From positions 74,570-138,569 of the forward strand of contig DDLS01000118.1 in NCBI GenBank assembly GCA_002340255.1: 64,000 nt of DNA, given 5' to 3'. The stretch's first letter is position 1, and each line of letters starts with the position of its first letter. Origin of the DNA: Cyanobacteria bacterium UBA2566. GTDB taxonomy: Bacteria; Cyanobacteriota; Cyanobacteriia; Cyanobacteriales; Desertifilaceae. Under the pieces are notes generated by a model. The model worked only from the letters and a program-made list of their open reading frames with translations, ran no database searches and had not been told where the DNA came from. A program made the position numbers and the translations under genes. Shown piece by piece: positions 26,501-35,864 of this stretch.

Positions 26501-26702
26501 AGACTAGGATTGCTATTGAATGGCTATTTGTTAATATTTCTTATCCTAGCGCGATCGGGCGTTACGCGCTGGTAATGGGGATGGGGAGATGGAGAGATGG
26601 GGAGATGGGAAGAGTAAACAAAAGAGGTATAGGATGGGAAACTAGAAACCCAGTTTGTGAAAAGATTAGATCCTAGATTATTGGATAACTCACTTTTAAG
26701 GT

Positions 26703-27263
26703 ATGCCTAAACTCGATCGCATTGTTGTTATTGATATTGAAGCCACCTGCTGGCGTAAACGATCGCCACCTGGCGAACACCATGAAATTATTGAAGTGGG
26801 AATTGCTACGGTTGATTTAACCTTGGGTAAACCTTTAGAAAAGGATAGTATTTTAGTTAAACCGACGCTTTCTAAGGTGAGTGAGTTTTGTACTCAACTG
26901 ACTACATTAACTCAAGAGCAAGTGGATACGGGAGTGAGCTTTCGGGAAGCGTGCGATCGCCTGCAAAGTGAGTATCACACTCATAAGCGAGTTTGGGCAA
27001 GTTATGGTAACTACGATCGCACTCAGTTTGAGAAGCAATGTGAAATGCTGGAAGTGCCCTATCCTTTTAGCACTCGACATATTAATATTAAAACTCTCTT
27101 GACGGTTCTCCACGGTTTACCGAAAGAAGTGGGGATGGCGCAAGCCTTAGACTTGCTGAATCTTCCTCTGATCGGAACCCACCATCGAGGGATTGATGAT
27201 GCGTGGAATATTGCCCATATTCTGGCCCATTTAATGGCAGCCTATAGGAATGGTAATGGGTAA
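26703..27263 (+). CDS. DEDDh-family 3'-5' exonuclease (ERI-1/KapD-like)
   Basis: The 186-residue protein has ExoI VVIDIEATCW (D and E metal ligands), ExoII SYGNYDRTQFE (Asp), and ExoIII HHRGIDDAWNIAHIL (H and D). That gives all DEDDh acidic residues. These exonucleases act on RNA or DNA 3' ends; the substrate here is unknown. The gene lies 6 bp before menE on the same strand, so the two are likely co-transcribed. Confidence 0.87.
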   Translation: MPKLDRIVVIDIEATCWRKRSPPGEHHEIIEVGIATVDLTLGKPLEKDSILVKPTLSKVSEFCTQLTTLTQEQVDTGVSFREACDRLQSEYHTHKRVWASYGNYDRTQFEKQCEMLEVPYPFSTRHINIKTLLTVLHGLPKEVGMAQALDLLNLPLIGTHHRGIDDAWNIAHILAHLMAAYRNGNG

Positions 27264-27269
27264 TCGGTC

Positions 27270-28685
27270 ATGGTTGAGACGGCGATCGCTGATTTAGTCC
27301 AATCCTTTCATCTGGTTTGTCCCCAGGGCGATCGCCTTTATCCCCTATTCTGGGAAAAATATCAGCATTTGGGCCAATATGCCATTCCTCCCAGACTGCT
27401 GCTCAATGAATCTGAACCCGTTCCTTTCCTGGCTGGCTTTTTCGCTGCTATTGCTACCCAAACCCCGGTTTTTCTCGGTAACCCCCAGTGGAAAGCTCCA
27501 GAATGGCGACAAGTGTGGGAACAGGTTCAACCCCAACTGGTGTGGGGAACTGTCCCCTGTTCCCCAATAGAAGCACCGCCGCCGCCGTCATTTCCTGGTA
27601 CTGTAATGATTGCGACAGGAGGATCGTCGGGAAAGATTCGCTTTGCAATGCATACTTGGGGAACCCTAAGCGCCTCTGTTGAAGGGTTTACCCGCTATTT
27701 TAACGATTCAAGATATATTCATTCCCCTCAATCGCCCTTAAAAAAGGGATCAAAGTCCTCTTTTACAACAGAGGAGTTTGTGCTATCTGATGCTATTGAC
27801 TGCTGTTGCACGCTTCCCCTCTATCATGTCAGTGGACTGATGCAAGTGATGCGAACCTTGCTCACAGGAGGAACTCTAGCCCTTGTGCCGTATCTGTCTC
27901 TGACGGGTTTCCTTCCTTTTAATCCGCAAAATTATTTTATTTCTCTGGTTCCTACCCAACTTAAGCGCTTGTTATCCAATTCTTGCTCTTGCTTATCTCA
28001 ATTTCGGGCGGTTCTGTTGGGAGGAGCGCCGGCTTGGCCAGAATTATTGCAACAGGCAAAACAGGCTAAAATACCTGTGGCGCTCACCTATGGCATGACG
28101 GAAACGGCTTCCCAAGTGGTAACCCTGAAACCGGATCGCTTTTTTGCGGGTAATATCAGTTGCGGTCAACCCCTACCCCATGCTCAGATTACGATCCAAG
28201 ATGAGAAGGGGAACCCCTTACCCACGCTGCAACCGGGACGAGTGGCGATCGCCTCCCCATCCCTCGCTTTAGGGTATTTTCCCCATCCCTTTCCCGGCGA
28301 TCGCTCCTTCTTAACAGATGATATTGGTTATTTTGACAGCGAAAAATATCTGTATATTCTCGGTCGCCACAGTCAGACGATCGTGACTGGGGGAGAGAAG
28401 GTTTTTCCCCAGGAAGTGGAAGCGGCAATCCGGGCAACACAATTGGTTCAGGATGTGGCAGTCCTGGGTTTTCCTGATGCAGACTGGGGGGAACGGGTAA
28501 CGGCGGTGTATGTGCCCCAGGATGAATATGTAACTTCAGATACTCTAAGAGAGGCGATCGCACCCCATCTCAGCCGTTATAAGCAACCCAAGACTTGGGT
28601 TGCAGTTAAGAAACTCCCCCGATCTCCCCAAGGCAAGCTCAATCGAGCTGCCTTGCACAAGCTAATCGCACGAATCAACCATTAA
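27270..28685 (+). CDS. menE: 2-succinylbenzoate-CoA ligase MenE
   Basis: MenE activates o-succinylbenzoate for phylloquinone (vitamin K1) synthesis, which supplies the photosystem I quinone. The 471-residue protein is an ANL-superfamily adenylate-forming enzyme. P-loop is ATGGSSGKIRFAMHTW, the adenine motif is ALTYGMTETASQVV, DDIGYF holds the ribose-binding Asp, and GRHSQTIVTGGEKVFP leads to the C-terminal lysine in SPQGKLNR. The short length is typical of cyanobacterial MenE. No other men gene is nearby. A different acyl-CoA synthetase is possible, but size and motifs favour MenE. Confidence 0.82.
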   Translation: MVETAIADLVQSFHLVCPQGDRLYPLFWEKYQHLGQYAIPPRLLLNESEPVPFLAGFFAAIATQTPVFLGNPQWKAPEWRQVWEQVQPQLVWGTVPCSPIEAPPPPSFPGTVMIATGGSSGKIRFAMHTWGTLSASVEGFTRYFNDSRYIHSPQSPLKKGSKSSFTTEEFVLSDAIDCCCTLPLYHVSGLMQVMRTLLTGGTLALVPYLSLTGFLPFNPQNYFISLVPTQLKRLLSNSCSCLSQFRAVLLGGAPAWPELLQQAKQAKIPVALTYGMTETASQVVTLKPDRFFAGNISCGQPLPHAQITIQDEKGNPLPTLQPGRVAIASPSLALGYFPHPFPGDRSFLTDDIGYFDSEKYLYILGRHSQTIVTGGEKVFPQEVEAAIRATQLVQDVAVLGFPDADWGERVTAVYVPQDEYVTSDTLREAIAPHLSRYKQPKTWVAVKKLPRSPQGKLNRAALHKLIARINH

Positions 28686-28702
28686 TCATTGTTAACTATT
28701 GA

Positions 28703-29041
28703 TTATTCATGGACAGGCGCTTGGGCATACTCTTGGGTATAGACTTGCTGCCACAAATACTTAACATAAGATTTTGTGGCAGGTAGCAGTTGACCTTGAG
28801 TTGCCAAATCAGTAGCTGTGCGGTCTAAAATCCGTAAATCAATAGCACTGAGCCGTTTCCGTCTGCTGGTGGAAGATAGGAGCCACACCAGTTTGTACAT
28901 GGTGCCAGGATCTCTGGTCAAATTCGGATTTGACCACGCTAAGGCCAAGGTACTCTGGCGATCGCAAGCCGATAATCTCTCGGTCTGATCCCAGTATCCT
29001 CGCTGACGGAGTTGCTGGTAAAACGATTGTTCAATTGTCAT
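28703..29041 (-). CDS. Conserved hypothetical protein
   Basis: This 112-residue soluble protein starts MTIEQSFYQQLRQRGYWDQ. It is helical and rich in Arg, Gln and Leu, with no signal peptide, membrane segment or known motif. I chose the ATG at 29041; the frame runs seven codons further upstream to another ATG. It lies between menE (convergent) and mnmE (same strand, 143 bp away). I do not recognise a family. Confidence 0.6.
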   Translation of the reverse strand: MTIEQSFYQQLRQRGYWDQTERLSACDRQSTLALAWSNPNLTRDPGTMYKLVWLLSSTSRRKRLSAIDLRILDRTATDLATQGQLLPATKSYVKYLWQQVYTQEYAQAPVHE

Positions 29042-29184
29042 AGGGCAATTCCCCTCTAGCAATCCCCTGTGGCAACTTGACCCAGGGTACTTATGGATTA
29101 TCTTAACAATTTATTAATATTTTAGCAAAAAACCTACATGAATAGAGCCATCATAAGATGGGGTTAATGCAACCCTTCATGTCC

Positions 29185-30564
29185 CTATTTCCCGATACAA
29201 AACTGACTAAATATCCGATCTAATACAGATTCAGTAACTTCTTCTCCCGTGACTTCACCCAAGGCTTGAATTGCTCCTCGTAAGTCAATCGTCCAGAAAT
29301 CGAGGGGGAGCTGTTCGGCAATGGTAGCTTCAACTTGTTCTAGGGAGACTTTAGCGCGGGTAAGGGCGGAAGTTTGGCGCTGGTTAATGGCAATATCAAG
29401 ATTGGCTGCTTGCAAGCTCCCTCCATTAACAGCCGTGATCATTGCTTCTTCTAGATCTTCAATGCCTTGTTTGTGGGCGGCTGCGGTTTTGACGATCGCC
29501 ACAATATCGGCAGGCAAACCAGAGGGCAGATCGCCAACTAAATCGATTTTATTGAGGATGAGGATCGTTTTTTCGGGGGGCAGTTGCTCGTAAATAGCTC
29601 GATCTTCCGCCGTCCATCCGGCAGCAGCGTCGAGGGTAAACAGAATCAGATCGGCTTTTTGCGTGGCTTGGCGCGATCGCTCGACACCAATTTTTTCTAC
29701 GCGATCGCCAGTTTCCCGAATGCCTGCGGTATCTAAAACTTGGATCGGAATTCCCCGCACCACTAACTGGGTTTCCACAATATCACGGGTGGTTCCCGGT
29801 AGATCGGTAACGATGGCGCGATCGCTCTGACTCCAAGCATTGAGTAAACTCGATTTTCCCACATTGGGGCGACCGACAATCGTCACCTTTAATCCACTGC
29901 GGAGCAGTTCCCCCTGATTAGCCGTGGCTAAAATATCCGTTAATTGATCTAATACTTGGTTGATTGCACGGATGATGTATGGTTCATCCAAAGGGGGAAG
30001 ATCGTCTTCAAAATCAATCCTCGCTTCAATTTCCGCCAACAGATCCACACAGGTGTTGCGTAGCTGACGAATGGGAGAAGCTAACTTTCCCTGAATTCCG
30101 GCTAAGGCTAATTCCGCGGCTTGAGGCGATCTCGCCCCCACCAAATCTGAGATACTTTCCGCTTGAGTTAAATCAATACGTCCATTGAGAAATGCTCTGA
30201 GGGTAAATTCGCCCGGTTGCGCCAGTCGAGCGCCTTGCTCTAAGCAAAGTGTCAGCACCTGTTGCACCACCATGATGCCCCCATGACAGTGAAATTCCAC
30301 CACATCTTCACGGGTGTAGGAGCGGGGCGCTTTCATAATCATCAATAAGGCTTCATCCACCGTTGAACCCGTTTGCGGATCGCAGATATAACCATAAAGG
30401 ATACGATGGCTCTTCCAAGGCTGATTTCCAGGAGCGTCAAAGAGCAATTGAGCCATCTCTAATGCTTGGCTTCCCGATAGTCGAACAATTCCCACGCTAC
30501 CCGTTTGCGGCACAATAGCAGTGGCGATCGCGGCGATCGTCTCTCTTTCTGGGGGATGATTCAT
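29185..30564 (-). CDS. mnmE: tRNA uridine-5-carboxymethylaminomethyl modification GTPase MnmE
   Basis: MnmE with MnmG modifies the wobble uridine of several tRNAs. The 459-residue protein has the N-terminal formyl-THF-binding domain (YGYICDPQTG, VEFHCHGG). The inserted G domain has GRPNVGKSS (G1), DLPGTTRD (G2/G3 region), DTAGIRE and NKIDLVG (G4). The family's C-terminal CIGK ends the protein; its cysteine is needed for modification. It is complete and normal in length. Confidence 0.95.
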   Translation of the reverse strand: MNHPPERETIAAIATAIVPQTGSVGIVRLSGSQALEMAQLLFDAPGNQPWKSHRILYGYICDPQTGSTVDEALLMIMKAPRSYTREDVVEFHCHGGIMVVQQVLTLCLEQGARLAQPGEFTLRAFLNGRIDLTQAESISDLVGARSPQAAELALAGIQGKLASPIRQLRNTCVDLLAEIEARIDFEDDLPPLDEPYIIRAINQVLDQLTDILATANQGELLRSGLKVTIVGRPNVGKSSLLNAWSQSDRAIVTDLPGTTRDIVETQLVVRGIPIQVLDTAGIRETGDRVEKIGVERSRQATQKADLILFTLDAAAGWTAEDRAIYEQLPPEKTILILNKIDLVGDLPSGLPADIVAIVKTAAAHKQGIEDLEEAMITAVNGGSLQAANLDIAINQRQTSALTRAKVSLEQVEATIAEQLPLDFWTIDLRGAIQALGEVTGEEVTESVLDRIFSQFCIGK

Positions 30565-30726
30565 CTTTGGATTCCCTTGAGAAAACGCTTACTTGAACTC
30601 GCCAATTATAAAGTTACCAAAAAACGAATAGAATGTGGCATTGAATTTACGCTGCCAGAACCGAACGCGTATGTAGAATCTCCAGTCACCCTTTAAATCT
30701 TTGTCACTTCAACCCATTTCCGAATC

Positions 30727-31182
30727 TTAGGCTAAGGGTTCGTCATCGTCCATTTGTACATCTAAATTAGCCGCTAAAACTTCTGCCATCATCACTTCTA
30801 GAGCAGCCGTATTTAAGGAACTAACCGGTTGGTTTTGCAGGGGATTAGAGAGAGGAATTAACCGCAGGATACGATTTTCTTGAACTAAATCAAAATAGGT
30901 TTCTTGGTCGTCAGATTCTTTCAGTTCTAAATAATCAAAGCTTTGAATATTTAGATATAACGTATGATTCGCCAGGATAGTCGATCGCAGTGGATCGGTA
31001 AACACTTCTTGGATATACGCTTCGCCAGTAGCTTGGGTTTGCCGATCGAACAGTTCAACATAACGGACACGATGGAGATCCCCAATCACTTTCTGAATAT
31101 CCTGTGGATTCACAACGATCCCTCTGTTGAGAATACAAGGAGCAGGTAACCGTGTATTGCCAGGTAATTGATCGTAACTCAT
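30727..31182 (-). CDS. Conserved cyanobacterial hypothetical protein
   Basis: This 151-residue soluble protein begins MSYDQLPGNTRLPAPCILNR and ends in an acidic tail (DVQMDDDEPLA). Predicted strands alternate (RYVELFDRQT, TLYLNIQSFDYLEL, ENRILRLIPLS). There is no signal sequence, metal motif or membrane segment. It stands alone on the minus strand. Function is not apparent from the sequence. Confidence 0.65.
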   Translation of the reverse strand: MSYDQLPGNTRLPAPCILNRGIVVNPQDIQKVIGDLHRVRYVELFDRQTQATGEAYIQEVFTDPLRSTILANHTLYLNIQSFDYLELKESDDQETYFDLVQENRILRLIPLSNPLQNQPVSSLNTAALEVMMAEVLAANLDVQMDDDEPLA

Positions 31183-31230
31183 GGGAAAAACTCTCTAATT
31201 TCAAAAGAGGACGACAAGACTACTGACGAT

Positions 31231-31258
31231 TTGACATCCCAAGACTGCACCCTAAGAT
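31231..31258 (+). promoter_or_regulatory. Candidate sigma-70-type promoter upstream of cobS
   Basis: TTGACA (31231-31236) matches the -35 consensus fully. TAAGAT (31253-31258) follows after 16 bp as a 4/6 match to the -10 box. An 8-bp inverted repeat, GATAGAAT (31256-31263) and ATTCTATC (31290-31297), lies right after. If used, the 5' leader of cobS would be over 200 nt long. The 320-bp gap holds nothing else I can support, and I saw no cobalamin riboswitch. Confidence 0.4.
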
Positions 31259-31502
31259 AGAATGGCCTATTGAAGTAGCCTATGAGACAATTCTATCCTA
31301 ACTCTTTGGCCGATACTTGCCAGATTCTACGGATTTTTTGATCGAATTAGAAGTATCGATCGCGTAAGTAAAATGGCAGCTATCTAGTCGCCGTTTTTCT
31401 GATGACACTCACCTCTGAATAGAGGGAAAATGCAGATAAACGACCAAGAAAACAGAGTAGATGTCTATTGGCAGATTAACATAGAGCATGGGGGGAGTGG
31501 CA

Positions 31503-32261
31503 ATGATATGGATCTGGCGAATCAGTGGGGCAATTGTTTTTTATACAAGTGTACCGATTCCTCGCTCTTGGCCCTTAGAGTTTTCCGGAATAGCCAGGTT
31601 TGCGACTCTAGTAGGAATGCTGATCGGGACAATATTAGGGGTGATGAATTGGTGTTTATGGTCTGTAGGAATGCCCAATTTTACCCGTAGTTCCGTAATT
31701 ATTGCCCTCTGGGTTGCCATCACTGGGGGATTACACTTAGATGGAGCGATGGATACGGCTGATGGTTTAAGTGTGATGGATCGCGATCGCCGTTTAGAGG
31801 TGATGAGCGATAGCGTGACGGGGGCATTTGGAGCGATGTCCGCCATCCTGATTCTATTACTGAAAACGGCGGCTATGAGTTCCTTAGCCCCCCAACACCT
31901 GTGGATAGCGATCGCCATTCCTGCATGGGGAAGAGCCGGACAACTTTGGGCAATTTGGCGCTATCCCTATCTCAAACCGACGGGAAAAGGAGCTTTTCAT
32001 AAAGCAGCGATTCAATCCTATAAAGATGTTTTACCATCCTTGATTCTGCTCATTGCTCTGAGTGGTGGACAAGCAGCGCTCAATCCCCAACAGAGTATCG
32101 AGATTCTCAGCTTAACATTAGGCTGGGCGGCGATCGCCGGAGGAAGCGCATGGTGGTTCAATCATCAACTCGGAGGACATACCGGAGATACCTATGGTGC
32201 AGTCGTGGAATGGACAGAAGCATTGAGTTTAGTTTGGGCGATTTTGATAGGCAATCGGTAA
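31503..32261 (+). CDS. cobS: Adenosylcobinamide-GDP ribazoletransferase CobS
   Basis: CobS joins adenosylcobinamide-GDP to alpha-ribazole, the last steps of cobalamin assembly, in the inner membrane. The 252-residue protein has several membrane helices and the signature GGLHLDGAMDTADGL with conserved acidic residues; GGHTGDTYGA near the C-terminus also matches. GGAG lies 6 bp before the ATG at 31503. An ATG five codons upstream overlaps that site and is less likely. No other cob genes are adjacent. Confidence 0.9.
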   Translation: MIWIWRISGAIVFYTSVPIPRSWPLEFSGIARFATLVGMLIGTILGVMNWCLWSVGMPNFTRSSVIIALWVAITGGLHLDGAMDTADGLSVMDRDRRLEVMSDSVTGAFGAMSAILILLLKTAAMSSLAPQHLWIAIAIPAWGRAGQLWAIWRYPYLKPTGKGAFHKAAIQSYKDVLPSLILLIALSGGQAALNPQQSIEILSLTLGWAAIAGGSAWWFNHQLGGHTGDTYGAVVEWTEALSLVWAILIGNR

Positions 32262-32271
32262 TATAGCGCGC

Positions 32272-32330
32272 GTCCCCGTGTCCCCGTGTCCCCGTGTCTT
32301 CGCATCCCCGTGTCCCCACGTCCCCGCGTC
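32272..32330. repeat. CCCCGTGTC 9-bp tandem repeat
   Basis: About six imperfect units of CCCCGTGTC (variants CCCCACGTC and CCCCGCGTC) fill the gap after cobS. They are flanked by GCGC-containing palindromic bases (TAGCGCGCG before and TAGCGCTA after). Confidence 0.8.
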
Positions 32331-32379
32331 AGCCTGTAGCGCTATACTGGGCAAGGTGTTGGAGTGAATCATCGAATCT

Positions 32380-35037
32380 ATGCCCTATCCTGTCCCCCCT
32401 GAATTGCCGCCAGTTGTTCATGCTATTCCCCATCAAAGCATCAGTGCCACCGAGCCAACTGAAGGGATAGATTGGGTTGCTCCTGCACCAATGGCTATTG
32501 TAGAAAGTCCTGCATTGATTCCCCCAACCCCCCTAAAACAAGAGGTGCAGCAGGAGCAAGTCCTCCTTGAAAAGAGGAATGTTCCCCAAGCCAACAGGAA
32601 AGGGGGATTGAGTGGACTCGACAAGAGCGAACAATGCTGTACTTTAGAGACTGTATATAGTCCTGAACTCATTTCAGCTCCAGAAGGCGCTGTGGTTAAA
32701 CCAGAACAGTTGAGTTGGGTTGGTGGAGAGACGCTATCACCCATTGCCCCTCCGGAACTCTCTTCTCCAGAAGATGAACGCTTAGTTGCCAGTACGGAGG
32801 CTTCAGCGTTAGGAGGTCGGTTATCGGTAAGTTGGGAGGAGAAGGTTGCACCGGTTGCCGATGCTTATGGAGTTAGCGATCTGAGTCTGGAGCCAACAGT
32901 TGAGCCAGAATTACCGCTGATTGAACGTCACTCCCCATGGCAAACTACACCAGTTTCTGAGGCAATTGAAGAAGCCTTATCGGAAAAACGGGAAGCGATC
33001 GCCCAAACCCCTGCATTGGATGCTCTTCCTGCTTCCGAAATTTCGCCCCTGAATGACGATCGGCCCTCGCTATCCACCGATGAACCCGAGTCTAGCTCAG
33101 AAACGCCCATCCCGATTGAATCAGCCGAACCGGAAGAGATTGAGATTCCGATCGCCCCTCCAGGACAAGACGCGGTAATTGAATTAACCGCCGATCGCCA
33201 GGAGTTTGATGATGAACGGCAAATTTTCACGGCTGAGGGCAACGTGGAAATGCTCTTGGATGATGCAATTTTGCGATCGGATAAGCTACAGGTTAACCTG
33301 ATTAACCGCTTGGCTCTGGCAGTAGGCAATGTATCTTTAGTCAGTGGCGAACAAATTTTATTAGGCTCTCGCTTTCTCTATAACTTTGTCCAAGGGACAG
33401 GAACCATTCAAGAGGCAAGGGGCGTAGTCTATATTCCCACCGCTGGAACGGATTTCGATTTTAGGGACGATAACCCCGATTCCCAACTTCTTCCTCCAGG
33501 AGAAAGAATTCTCCTCGATCAACCCCCTACGGATGTCACGGATGCTGGAGGTGTGATTATTAATGTCGGGGGTGGAGGGAGCGCTGCAACTACCAGCGTA
33601 CAACAAGGGGGACAGGTCCGACGGGTGCGGTTTGAGGCAGAACAGTTGGATTTTACGCCCGAAGGTTGGCAAGCCACGAATATTCGGTTTACGAACGATC
33701 CCTTTTCCCCCCCAGAGTTAGAGGTACGAGCCGATCGCGCTCAATTAACGCGCATTTCTCCCCTAGAGGATGAAGTGTTAATGACTCGCCCCCGGTTGGT
33801 GTTCGATCAGCGGGTGGGGGTTCCCCTCTTGCGAAATCGCCTGATTATTAGTCGAGAAGAGCGCGATCCGGCGATCGCCACTTTAGGGTACGATAACCGC
33901 GATCGTGGAGGCTTGTTTATTGAACGCAGTTTTGAAGTTATTGAAACTCGCCGGTTTTCCCTGCGTTTAGCTCCCCAATTCTTGGTTCAACGCGCTTTAG
34001 GATTCTCGAGTGATAACCGAGATGCAGACAGTGTATCCGAGGAAGACTTACAAACCAATTCTTTCTGGAGTTGGATCGGTTTAAGAGCATCTTTGGATGC
34101 CAGGTTAGCCCCTCAAACCACGTTCCAAGCCAATGTCAATTTAGCCGGATTCAATAATACGGGTGATACAGCCAGAGCAAATGTGCAATTACAACACCAG
34201 ATTGCCAATCATACCTTGAGTGCTGAATATACCTATCGCAACCGGTTTTATAATGGCTCCCTAGGGTTTCAAACCGTCGATCGCAGTGTGGGAGTTGTGT
34301 TTGCTTCTCCCATTCTTTATATTGCCGATACGGGAATTGCAGTCAATTATCAAGCCAGTTTCCAAAATATCTATGCGCCAACCGATCGCCTAGACTTATT
34401 AGATCCGTCAGATTTAAGTGACGATCGAGTGTCCTTAAATCGGACCCAAATGAGTGCCACTGTGCGTCGTCCCTTTTCCCTTTGGAAGGGGGAACCCTTG
34501 CCTCCTACTCCCACAGAGGGACTCAAATATACTCCTAAACCCGTCATTCCTTATGTACAATTTTTAGCTGGATTGACTGGAACAGCGGGATTTTATAGCA
34601 ATGGCGAGAGTCAATCCTATTTACAGGGGTTAATGGGGTTTCAAGGTCAATTTGGCCATTTCTCCCGCTCCTGGTTAGACTACACTGGATTTAGTATCCT
34701 CTATTCCCAATTTATCCCCACTGGAGAATCCCCCTTTCGGTTTGATCGAGTAGCTGATGTGCGGGTTCTGCAACTCGAAGTCAATCAACAACTTTATGGC
34801 CCTATTCGCATCGCTGCCCGTGCTGGGTTTAATCTAGATACAGGAAAAACCATTAGTACGGATTATATGATTGAATATAGTCGTCGCACCTATGGCTTGA
34901 CCTTTCGCTATAATCCAGATTTGGGTTTAGCAGCTCTTGGATTTCGCTTAGGTGATTTTAATTGGAGTGGCGTGAGTGAGTCTTTTTCCAGTCCGAATAT
35001 TCGCCAAGCTACTCCAACCGTGATTCAATCTTTTTAA
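32380..35037 (+). CDS. DUF3769-family outer-membrane protein (LptD/OstA-like)
   Basis: The 885-residue protein has a low-complexity Pro/Glu/Ser-rich region (about 1-255), an OstA/LptA-like beta-jellyroll segment (from about 266: VIELTADRQEFDDERQIFTAEGN in part), and a C-terminal part with alternating strands suited to a beta barrel (LSAEYTYRNRF, YMIEYSRRTYGLTFRY). It ends in an extended tail rather than a terminal Phe. This is the layout of cyanobacterial proteins in the LPS-assembly LptD class. No classical signal peptide is visible at the ATG, which is odd for an outer-membrane protein; a downstream start is possible. Confidence 0.75.
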   Translation: MPYPVPPELPPVVHAIPHQSISATEPTEGIDWVAPAPMAIVESPALIPPTPLKQEVQQEQVLLEKRNVPQANRKGGLSGLDKSEQCCTLETVYSPELISAPEGAVVKPEQLSWVGGETLSPIAPPELSSPEDERLVASTEASALGGRLSVSWEEKVAPVADAYGVSDLSLEPTVEPELPLIERHSPWQTTPVSEAIEEALSEKREAIAQTPALDALPASEISPLNDDRPSLSTDEPESSSETPIPIESAEPEEIEIPIAPPGQDAVIELTADRQEFDDERQIFTAEGNVEMLLDDAILRSDKLQVNLINRLALAVGNVSLVSGEQILLGSRFLYNFVQGTGTIQEARGVVYIPTAGTDFDFRDDNPDSQLLPPGERILLDQPPTDVTDAGGVIINVGGGGSAATTSVQQGGQVRRVRFEAEQLDFTPEGWQATNIRFTNDPFSPPELEVRADRAQLTRISPLEDEVLMTRPRLVFDQRVGVPLLRNRLIISREERDPAIATLGYDNRDRGGLFIERSFEVIETRRFSLRLAPQFLVQRALGFSSDNRDADSVSEEDLQTNSFWSWIGLRASLDARLAPQTTFQANVNLAGFNNTGDTARANVQLQHQIANHTLSAEYTYRNRFYNGSLGFQTVDRSVGVVFASPILYIADTGIAVNYQASFQNIYAPTDRLDLLDPSDLSDDRVSLNRTQMSATVRRPFSLWKGEPLPPTPTEGLKYTPKPVIPYVQFLAGLTGTAGFYSNGESQSYLQGLMGFQGQFGHFSRSWLDYTGFSILYSQFIPTGESPFRFDRVADVRVLQLEVNQQLYGPIRIAARAGFNLDTGKTISTDYMIEYSRRTYGLTFRYNPDLGLAALGFRLGDFNWSGVSESFSSPNIRQATPTVIQSF

Positions 35038-35064
35038 TTTTAATTCCCTATTCCCCATTCTCCC

Positions 35065-35754
35065 ATGATCGCATCAGCAAACCCATGGATTATTTTTCTG
35101 GAGAGCGTATCGGTTGGGCGAAGTGTCTCCGAAATGCGATCGCTCTCCTATGTTCCGGCTTTGCTGATTTACTATAGCTTTGATTTAGATCGCTATCGCG
35201 TGGAAGAATGTATACAGCACTGGCTCGATCGGTTTAAGGGCGATTGGCTGCGGTTGGCGATCGTAGAAGCTTTATATCAAGGCAGATATAAAATAATTTC
35301 GATTGAGCAAATTTTGAATCTTTGGGCTAGACGGGGACAACCCATCTGTCACTTTAATCATGAGTTTGAGAAGATTGTCTGTAGTAAATTGCCAGAAGAG
35401 TTACTGCCTTTAGAGTATCTCAATCTCACTCTGGAAATGCGCCCTCCTGTTCCTGAGTTACTCCCCCAAGTTGAAGCGCAAGAGGAGCGGTTGCTCAATG
35501 AAGTTTCTGATGAGAGTGGACTAGAACAGAATTTACCCACACTGACTGATTCGATTATTGAAGAAGTCGATATTGAAGAAGAAGAAAAAAGCCTGAATTC
35601 AGAGTCTGAAGATCCAGCGATCGCCCTTGAGTTAGACTCTGATGGGGTGAATGGGCGATCGGATCGACTCCCCATCGATCGATTTGCGCCTCGTTTACCC
35701 ACTTCTGAGTTTTATTTGAAACTTCAAGCCTTCGCCCAAGACTCTCCCAGTTGA
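35065..35754 (+). CDS. Conserved cyanobacterial hypothetical protein with acidic C-terminal tail
   Basis: The 229-residue protein has a folded N-terminal part with ALLIYYSFDLDRYRVEECI and WLRLAIVEALYQGRYK. The second half is disordered and acidic (EEVDIEEEEKSLNSES). An internal ATG at codon 24 (35134), just before the conserved part, may be the true start. It follows the DUF3769 gene by 27 bp on the same strand. No enzyme motif is visible, and I do not recognise a named family. Confidence 0.6.
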   Translation: MIASANPWIIFLESVSVGRSVSEMRSLSYVPALLIYYSFDLDRYRVEECIQHWLDRFKGDWLRLAIVEALYQGRYKIISIEQILNLWARRGQPICHFNHEFEKIVCSKLPEELLPLEYLNLTLEMRPPVPELLPQVEAQEERLLNEVSDESGLEQNLPTLTDSIIEEVDIEEEEKSLNSESEDPAIALELDSDGVNGRSDRLPIDRFAPRLPTSEFYLKLQAFAQDSPS

Positions 35755-35840
35755 TGCATAAAGTGCTTTGCACTGCTATGAAAAACATTTGTAATCCTTC
35801 TGTCACTTTCGGAGCTTGCGATCGCTGTATTCTCTATTCC

Positions 35841-35857
35841 CTAGTGCTTCGCACTAG
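35841..35857. repeat. CTAGTGC-TTC-GCACTAG hairpin after a CTATTCC unit
   Basis: A perfect 7-bp inverted repeat lies between the two convergent stop codons at 35754 and 35865, directly after TCTATTCC. It is one copy of the dispersed 'CCCTA heptamer plus GYGC hairpin' element. A half-related AGTGCTTTGCACT lies at about 35762-35774. It might also act as a bidirectional terminator but has no T-tract. Confidence 0.7.
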
Positions 35858-35864
35858 CACTGTA

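Noticed and set aside
31183..31502. Cobalamin riboswitch ahead of cobS
   Set aside because: I found no B12-box-like or core conserved sequence; only a promoter-like pair and a small inverted repeat are visible.
31430..31690. 86-codon ORF overlapping the cobS start
   Set aside because: It overlaps cobS in another frame and shows no family features.
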